Assembly (NCBI RefSeq): GCF_032911445.1
Contig: NZ_JAWJEJ010000001.1
Span: forward strand, 3,224,001 to 3,288,000
Reading direction: 5' to 3'
Length of the DNA: 64,000 nt
From: Sphingomonas sp. HF-S4
GTDB taxonomy: Bacteria > Pseudomonadota > Alphaproteobacteria > Sphingomonadales > Sphingomonadaceae
Shown: one piece after another, positions 58,966 to 64,000 of the stretch
How the letters are laid out: every line of letters begins with the position of its first letter
Numbering within the stretch: position 1 is the stretch's first letter
The notes under the pieces: model-generated
Seen by the model: only the letters and a program-made list of their open reading frames with translations
Told to the model about the DNA's origin: nothing
Database searches by the model: none
Position numbers and translations under genes: made by a program

Positions 58966-60567
58966 TCAGAAGCGGTAGTTGAGCCAGCTGCCGAAATAAT
59001 GCGAGTCGGAGAAGCCAGCCGTCTGGAGTACCTCACCGGCGGCGAAATATTCCCAGCGTCCGGTCAGCGAGAGCCGCGGCGTGATCTTCCAGCTCGCCTG
59101 GAGGTGCACCGTGTCGGCGGTATGGTGGCCGTCGAGCAGTTGCGTGCCGGCATAGGCAGTGCCCGCGCCGCGGTAGATCGCGTCGTTCTCGTTCGGGCGC
59201 CAGCTGCGCTGATACTCGATGGTGACGTCGAGGGTCTTGATCGGCGAAACCGTGAAGTTGGGCGAGGCCTGGAACAGGTTGGTCGTGAGCAGCGCAGCCT
59301 GATAGCTGTAGGCGACGCTGCCCGCAGTGACCGGCCGGGCGTTGTGGATGGTGCCGGTGCCGTAGCTGCCGCCGCCACTGCCGTAATCGAAGTGCACGCC
59401 GATCTTGGGCATCCAGCCCTTCTTGTCGAGGACATAGGTCTGCGCGATGAAGGCGCCCCACGCGTCGATCGGGCGTCCGTTGAAGTCGCCGCCCTGGTGC
59501 ACGACCGTCCAGTCGAGCGTCAGGGCGTCGTAACTGCCCCACAGGCGCGCACCGTAATAATTGCGGATTTCGCGCGCAGTGACGCTGCCCCAGCGCTGCT
59601 TGTCGTTGCGCTCGCGCCAGACGAAGGGATCGAGGAAGAGCTTGTGGGTCTTGTCGTCAGCCAGCACGACGCCGGCAGTGACGCCCGAAAAGCGCGTCGC
59701 GGGATCGGAGATGTCGTCGCTCAGCCCTTCTGTGCCGATCTTGACGTGCTCGAAGTCGAACAGGTCGACGCGCACATTGGCGAGCTGGGCCCAGCCGCGC
59801 ACGCCCTGCTCGACGGTGCGGACCGAGAGATTGTCCTTCTGCTGGACGAGGTGCGACGAGCCGTCGGTGAATTCCTGGCGGCCATAGCGCACGCCGAGCG
59901 TCACCGGGCCGACCGTCTCCCCGGCCTCGACAAAGGCCTGCTGGGTGATCAGGTCGTTGCGGAACTTGGCGGTCGGGGTGCCGTAATTGTGGCCAGCGAG
60001 GCCGCCATGGACGAGCTCGCCATAGAAGCGCAGCGGGCCGACATGCAGATCGGCGCCGCCGACCAGGCGGATCTTGTCCTCGCGGCGATATTCCGAATCG
60101 ACCATGCCGGGATTCGAATAATAGTCCGAGCGCAGGCGGATTTCGCCCGACAGCGTCAGATAGATGTCGCCGCTATCGTCGATCGGCAGGTACTTCAGCC
60201 GGTCGAGGAAATCGTCGCGCTTCTTGGGATCGCGCATGATCCGCCAGTCCTCGGCCCAGCGCGACATGTTGTAGCCGCCGAGCTTGACGCCGTGACCATC
60301 GGCCTGTCGCGGATAGGTGCGCGAGGCGGGGTTGGCGGGCGCGCGCTCCTGTGCAGCTTCGCTGGGCGGGACGCCGGGACGCGGCGGCGGCAGGTCCTGC
60401 TTGGCGCGCGGATCGCTCGGACCGGTATAGGCCGCGACGACGCGGAGTTCGTCGTTCAGCGGCGCGAGACCGGTCGAAACCGGTGTCAGCGTCTGGGCGG
60501 CGGCGGGAACGGCAGTAAGCGCCAGCAGCGAGGTGCCGAGGGCGAGACGAATGTCGGGACGGAACAT
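58966..60567 (-). CDS. alginate-export-type outer-membrane porin
   Basis: Outer-membrane beta-barrel of 533 residues with a signal peptide (LALTAVPAAAQT). The alginate-export domain shows as YLTLSGEIRLRSDYYSNPGM, LVGGADLHVGPLRFYGELVHG, GVRYGRQEFTDGSSHLV and the C-terminal SHYFGSWLNYRF ending in Phe. The N-terminal Pro-rich part (residues 50-80) is low complexity. No alginate synthesis genes lie nearby, so it more likely acts as a general or substrate-specific porin. Confidence 0.88.
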   Translation of the reverse strand: MFRPDIRLALGTSLLALTAVPAAAQTLTPVSTGLAPLNDELRVVAAYTGPSDPRAKQDLPPPRPGVPPSEAAQERAPANPASRTYPRQADGHGVKLGGYNMSRWAEDWRIMRDPKKRDDFLDRLKYLPIDDSGDIYLTLSGEIRLRSDYYSNPGMVDSEYRREDKIRLVGGADLHVGPLRFYGELVHGGLAGHNYGTPTAKFRNDLITQQAFVEAGETVGPVTLGVRYGRQEFTDGSSHLVQQKDNLSVRTVEQGVRGWAQLANVRVDLFDFEHVKIGTEGLSDDISDPATRFSGVTAGVVLADDKTHKLFLDPFVWRERNDKQRWGSVTAREIRNYYGARLWGSYDALTLDWTVVHQGGDFNGRPIDAWGAFIAQTYVLDKKGWMPKIGVHFDYGSGGGSYGTGTIHNARPVTAGSVAYSYQAALLTTNLFQASPNFTVSPIKTLDVTIEYQRSWRPNENDAIYRGAGTAYAGTQLLDGHHTADTVHLQASWKITPRLSLTGRWEYFAAGEVLQTAGFSDSHYFGSWLNYRF

Positions 60568-60600
60568 TGTTCTTCCAGTTTGAGGACAACAGGCACGGTG

Positions 60601-60618
60601 CGCGCCGAGAACGGCGCG
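60601..60618. terminator. hairpin after the chemoreceptor gene
   Basis: CGCGCCG, AGAA, CGGCGCG: 7-bp stem with a tetraloop between the end of the chemoreceptor gene (60683) and the start of the porin gene (60567). It could limit read-through. There is no T-tract. Confidence 0.4.
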
Positions 60619-60682
60619 TCCGGTCCTGCGGGTTGGGGTTGAGGAGCGCTCCGTCCCTGGTCGGGGCGCGGTGGTACGGTGG

Positions 60683-62527
60683 TTAGAAGCTCGCCCACTC
60701 GGCCTGGGCCGGGCTGGACGCGGCGCGCGTGCGCTGCGGTGCCGGTGCCGGTGCCGGTGCCGTGGCGGGCGCGGCGCGCTTGGCTGGCGCGGTGCCGACG
60801 TTGAAGCGAGCCGACTGGTGCGTGAGCGCCGTGACCTCGCTCGCGAGGTTGCGCGCGGCTGCCGAGGTCTGCTCGACCATCGCGGCGTTCTGCTGGGTCG
60901 ACTGGTCCATCACGTTCACCGCGGTGGCGATCTCGCCGATCGTCGCCGACTGGGCACGATTGTCGTTGGCCATCGTCTCGACGAACTGGTGAACCTGCTC
61001 GACGCTGCCGGTGATTTCGGCAAGCGCGGCGTCGACCTTCTGCACCGCGCTCACTGCGGTGCGGATCTCGGTCTGGGTGGTCGAAAGCTGCTCGCGTGCG
61101 CGCTTGGCCTCTTCCTCGGCACGCATTGCAAGCGCCGAGACCAGGTCGGCGACCACCGCGAAGCCACGGCCGGCCTCACCGGCGCGGCCGGCCTCGACCG
61201 CGGCGTTCATCGCGAGCACGCGCGTCTGGAAGGCGATCTTGTCGAGACCCTCGATGACGTCGTCGATGCCCTGCGCGCTGCCCGAAACGCGGTCCATCGC
61301 GGCGGTGGCTTCCTCGGCGGTGGCGCGGCCGGTGCCGACGATGCCGATCGCCTGCTGCGCGTGGCCGACGGTCTGGTCGGCCATCTCGGTGCCCGACTTC
61401 AACCGGGCGTTCATCTGCGACAGCGCGGCCGAGGTTTCCTCGAGGCTCGCGGCGTTGCTCTCGGTGCGGCGGGCAAGGTCGTCCGAAGCCGCGGCGATCT
61501 CGCTCGATCCGCTCTCGATGCTGTGCGAGGCGTTCGCCAGCGCCGCGATCAGCTCGCGCAGGTTGCCGAGCGCGGTGTTGAAGTTGCCGCGCAGCGATTC
61601 GTAGGTGGCGGGCACCGCATTGGTGATCGTGCCGGTCAGGTCGCCCTGCGACAACGCCTCGAGCCGCTCGCTGAGCAAGCTGACGATCGCGGCCTGGTCG
61701 GCATCGGACTGCGCCTTGGCGGCCTCGGCAGCATCCTTCGCGATCGCATTGTCGCGGAAGATCTGGAGCGCGCCGGCCATCTGGCCGATCTCGTCGCGGC
61801 GCTCGGCACCGGGGATTTCGGCGCGCGTATCGCCCTCGGCAAGGCTGCGCATCCGGGTGGTGATCCGGCCCAGCGGCGCAGTGATCGAGCGGCTGATCAC
61901 CAGGATCAGCGCGGCGAGCCCGAGCAGCACGAACAGCACGACCGCGCCCAGACGCATCGCCGCGTCGTTGACCGCCGCCTGGATCTCCGAATTGTACACC
62001 CCGGTCGCGATCACCCAGCGCCACGGCTTGAAGCCGCGAACATAGGAAACCTTCGGCTTTGCGCCCGAACCGTCGGGCAGCTTGAAATTATACGATACGA
62101 AGCCGGCGCCGTCGGTGGTCGCGCGCTGGATCATCTCGCGATAATGGAGCTTGCCATCGGCGTCGGTATCGTCGGCGACGTTCTTGCCCACCTTCTCCGG
62201 CTTGACCGGATGCATGATCATGTTGTGGTCGTTGTCGAGGATGAAGAAGTAATCGTCCTTGCCGAAGCGCATCGAGCGGATCGCCTCCTTGGCGGCGTCC
62301 TGGGCCTGCTCGCGAGTCATCCGGCCGGCCTTTTCCTCGGCCTCGAAGCGTTCGAACTGGCTGTAGGCAACGTCGAGCGTCTGCTTGGTGCGGTCGTTGA
62401 AGCTCTGGTTGAGCGCGCTATCGAGCCGACTGACCGACAGGCCGAGCACAAGCAGCAGCCCGAGCAGCGACGCCGCGCCGATCGTCAGAATGCGCTTACC
62501 AATATTCATTCGCGCGAGCAGCGCCAT
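60683..62527 (-). CDS. methyl-accepting chemotaxis protein with single Cache domain
   Basis: Chemoreceptor of about 614 residues. A first helix (ILTIGAASLLGLLLVLGLSV) and a second near 190-210 (LGAVVLFVLLGLAALILVI) flank a periplasmic sCache domain: GKDDYFFILDNDHNMIMHPVKPEKVGKN... WRWVIATGVY. HAMP follows (RSITAPLGRITTRMRSLAEGD), then a signalling domain with hairpin tip GLDKIAFQTRVLAMNAAVEAGRAGEAGRGFAVVADLVSALA. The usual tip reads IAxQTNLLALNAA, so two positions differ. The C-terminus is Pro-Ala rich and ends WASF. GGAG precedes the ATG at 62527. Confidence 0.93.
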   Translation of the reverse strand: MALLARMNIGKRILTIGAASLLGLLLVLGLSVSRLDSALNQSFNDRTKQTLDVAYSQFERFEAEEKAGRMTREQAQDAAKEAIRSMRFGKDDYFFILDNDHNMIMHPVKPEKVGKNVADDTDADGKLHYREMIQRATTDGAGFVSYNFKLPDGSGAKPKVSYVRGFKPWRWVIATGVYNSEIQAAVNDAAMRLGAVVLFVLLGLAALILVISRSITAPLGRITTRMRSLAEGDTRAEIPGAERRDEIGQMAGALQIFRDNAIAKDAAEAAKAQSDADQAAIVSLLSERLEALSQGDLTGTITNAVPATYESLRGNFNTALGNLRELIAALANASHSIESGSSEIAAASDDLARRTESNAASLEETSAALSQMNARLKSGTEMADQTVGHAQQAIGIVGTGRATAEEATAAMDRVSGSAQGIDDVIEGLDKIAFQTRVLAMNAAVEAGRAGEAGRGFAVVADLVSALAMRAEEEAKRAREQLSTTQTEIRTAVSAVQKVDAALAEITGSVEQVHQFVETMANDNRAQSATIGEIATAVNVMDQSTQQNAAMVEQTSAAARNLASEVTALTHQSARFNVGTAPAKRAAPATAPAPAPAPQRTRAASSPAQAEWASF

Positions 62528-62638
62528 CTTCAATCTCCAGACCCTTTGCCTGAAGATTATAGAGGGTTCGGCGCGCGACCCTCGGGCGCTAGGGGAATTC
62601 CCTTAGGGAAAGCCCGGTAGGGTTGGCGCACCCGGCAG

Positions 62639-63349
62639 CTAGGCGGCGCGGCCCATCTCCTCCAAATAGAGGCTCTCCAGTTCGACCGCGGTGATGTCCG
62701 CCGCGTCGATCATCCGCCGCAGCCGGCCCTCGCGCATCAGCCCGATCCGCGTGCCGACTTCGCGGGCACGGAACAGGTCGTGCGTCACCATCAGCACCGC
62801 CGCGCCGGCATTGCGCTGGCGCACGACCAGCGCGTGGAATTCGGCCGAGGCCTGCGGATCGAGGCCCGAAGTCGGCTCGTCGAGCAGCAGCGCGCGTGCC
62901 TGCTTGGCGATCGCGAGCGCGATCCCGACCTTCTGGCGCATCCCCTTCGAATAGCCCGATGCGCGGCGGTCCATCGCCGCCTCGGCGAGCCCCGCCTGGG
63001 CCAGGCACTGGCGCAGATGCCCAGGCGAGCGATCCTCGATCCCCGACAGCGCGGCGAAATAAGCGAGGTTCTCGAGCCCGCTCAGCTCGCCGAACAATGC
63101 GATCTGCTCGGGCACGTACAGCAGTTTGCGCTTGGTGCCGGTGCGATCTCTGCGGACGTCGACGCCGTCGACGCGCGCCTCCCCTGAACTCGGTTCGAGG
63201 AAGCCGAGGAACAGGTTGATCGTCGTCGTCTTGCCCGCGCCATTGGCGCCGAGCAGGCAGACGATCTCGCCGGGCGCGACGCGCAGTTCGAGCGCATCGA
63301 GCGCGCGATAGGTTCCGAAATCCTTGGTGAGGGCAACGGCTTCGAGCAT
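62639..63349 (-). CDS. ABC transporter ATP-binding protein
   Basis: Nucleotide-binding subunit of 236 residues. Walker A LLGANGAGKTTTINLFLG, Q-loop in YVPEQIALFGELSG, signature YSKGMRQKVGIALA, Walker B ALLLDEPTSGLD and switch MVTHDLF. It lies 9 bp downstream of a DUF3526-type permease, which with this subunit forms a CcmA/NatA-like exporter. Co-occurring genes in other genomes suggest copper (NosF-like) or peptide export, but the substrate here is not visible. Confidence 0.92.
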   Translation of the reverse strand: MLEAVALTKDFGTYRALDALELRVAPGEIVCLLGANGAGKTTTINLFLGFLEPSSGEARVDGVDVRRDRTGTKRKLLYVPEQIALFGELSGLENLAYFAALSGIEDRSPGHLRQCLAQAGLAEAAMDRRASGYSKGMRQKVGIALAIAKQARALLLDEPTSGLDPQASAEFHALVVRQRNAGAAVLMVTHDLFRAREVGTRIGLMREGRLRRMIDAADITAVELESLYLEEMGRAA

Positions 63350-63358
63350 GATATTTCC

Positions 63359-64000
63359 TCAGAGCAGCTTGGCGGCGCCGCCGCGAAGGCGAAGCGCGGC
63401 GAGCGTGAGCAGCAGGGTGGTGAGCAGGAGCAGCGCGATCAGGTCTGCCGCCAGGGGCGCCGCACGGGACGGCTCGGCAAAGGCGAAGCGCGGCAGCCCG
63501 CCGTCATAGTCGGCGAGGGTCATCAGACGACCGCTGTCCATCCAGTCGAAGGCGAGCCGCCGCGCCGCGCCGGCGAATTGACGTGCCTGATCCTGGAAGG
63601 CGATGGCTCGCGTAGCGTCGGTGCCGGCGATCCGGTCGAGCGCGTCCTGCGCGATCACCGCCGGAGACAGGAAACGCAGCCCCTCCGCCAGCCCGCGATG
63701 CGCATCCCGTTGGCCGGCATGGGCGCGGTGGATCGGGCCGAGCCGCGCGTCTCGCTGGGCGATCTCGCCGCGGCTGTGCCAGAGCGATGCGGGGTAGAGG
63801 TTGCGCGGCTCGCCCGTCGCGGCGACGCGCGCGGCGGCGGCGTTGGCGGCGCGGACTTCGAGCCCGGCGGTGCGGATCGCGTTGGTGTACGCCATGTCCG
63901 ATGGCGGCGGTGCCGATAGGTCCGCCGCCGCGGCGATCGCGCCGGGAAGCAGCACGACGATCGCGAGCCATGCCGTGCCGCTCGCCAGCGCCGCAGTGGT
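63359..64000 (-). CDS. DUF3526-type ABC permease, 5' end outside window
   Basis: C-terminal about 213 residues of an ABC permease; the frame stays open to the window edge. A membrane helix (SGTAWLAIVVLLPGAIAAAADL) precedes a large periplasmic domain with NLYPASLWHSRGEIAQRDARLGP and LRFLSPAVIAQDALDRIAGTDATR. A final helix is DLIALLLLTTLLLTLAALRL. The layout is that of DUF3526 permeases. Its stop lies 9 bp upstream of the ATPase start, so they form an operon. Confidence 0.8.
   Translation of the reverse strand, partial: TTAALASGTAWLAIVVLLPGAIAAAADLSAPPPSDMAYTNAIRTAGLEVRAANAAAARVAATGEPRNLYPASLWHSRGEIAQRDARLGPIHRAHAGQRDAHRGLAEGLRFLSPAVIAQDALDRIAGTDATRAIAFQDQARQFAGAARRLAFDWMDSGRLMTLADYDGGLPRFAFAEPSRAAPLAADLIALLLLTTLLLTLAALRLRGGAAKLL

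Noticed and set aside
1..64000. CRISPR arrays, insertion sequences, rRNA, phage genes
   Set aside because: Looked for regular spaced repeats, transposase or integrase motifs and rRNA signatures; none seen.

Overview
The window looks like the chromosome of an alphaproteobacterium of the Sphingomonadaceae (Sphingomonas or a close relative). GC is high. Several TonB-dependent receptors, one with its own FecI/FecR pair, a lasso peptide locus with an isopeptidase, a luxI gene next to a PhyH-type dioxygenase, and many short GC-rich palindromes are all typical of that family. The species cannot be named from the sequence alone.

Layout. Positions 1-1490 hold a minus-strand arsenic operon (arsR, arsC, ACR3 efflux pump, the last cut by the window edge). 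Positions 1887-14126 form a lasso peptide super-locus. On the plus strand a FecI sigma factor, a FecR anti-sigma factor, a TonB-dependent receptor and a lasso isopeptidase run in tandem. Convergent to them, on the minus strand, run luxR, luxI, a PhyH-like dioxygenase, a GntR regulator, a 43-residue lasso precursor that is easily missed, the B protein (leader recognition plus protease) and the C cyclase. The precursor core begins at a Gly directly after a Thr-Gln leader end, with Asp at position 8, so an 8-residue macrolactam ring is predicted. The unbroken run from luxR to the cyclase suggests that lasso production is tied to quorum sensing, while the plus-strand genes would take up and cleave the peptide.

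Positions 14219-27252 are a defence island: an AbiE-type toxin-antitoxin pair, a Septu-like ATPase/HNH nuclease pair, and a three-gene cassette I do not recognise as a named system. The cassette has a helical-repeat protein, a protein with a degenerate Mrr-like nuclease domain, and a convergent 1505-residue NACHT-like NTPase with a C-terminal PD-(D/E)XK-like nuclease. xthA and tRNA-Lys follow.

Positions 29294-41720 carry transporters, LysR and TetR regulators, short-chain dehydrogenases, a NIPSNAP protein, and a two-component system beside a glycosyltransferase and an outer-membrane protein. The last two share a direct-repeat motif that may be the response-regulator site. Positions 42398-46810 hold class Ia ribonucleotide reductase, with nrdA and nrdB separated by small envelope genes. 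The rest (47287-64000) is housekeeping and envelope: amidase, acyl-CoA dehydrogenase, threonylcarbamoyl-AMP synthase carrying an intragenic palindromic insertion, msrA, galE, a twice-frameshifted toxin-antitoxin remnant, a PAP2 phosphatase, a ZnuD-like receptor, an alginate-export porin, a chemoreceptor and an ABC transporter cut by the right edge. I saw no rRNA, CRISPR array, intact insertion sequence or integrase.
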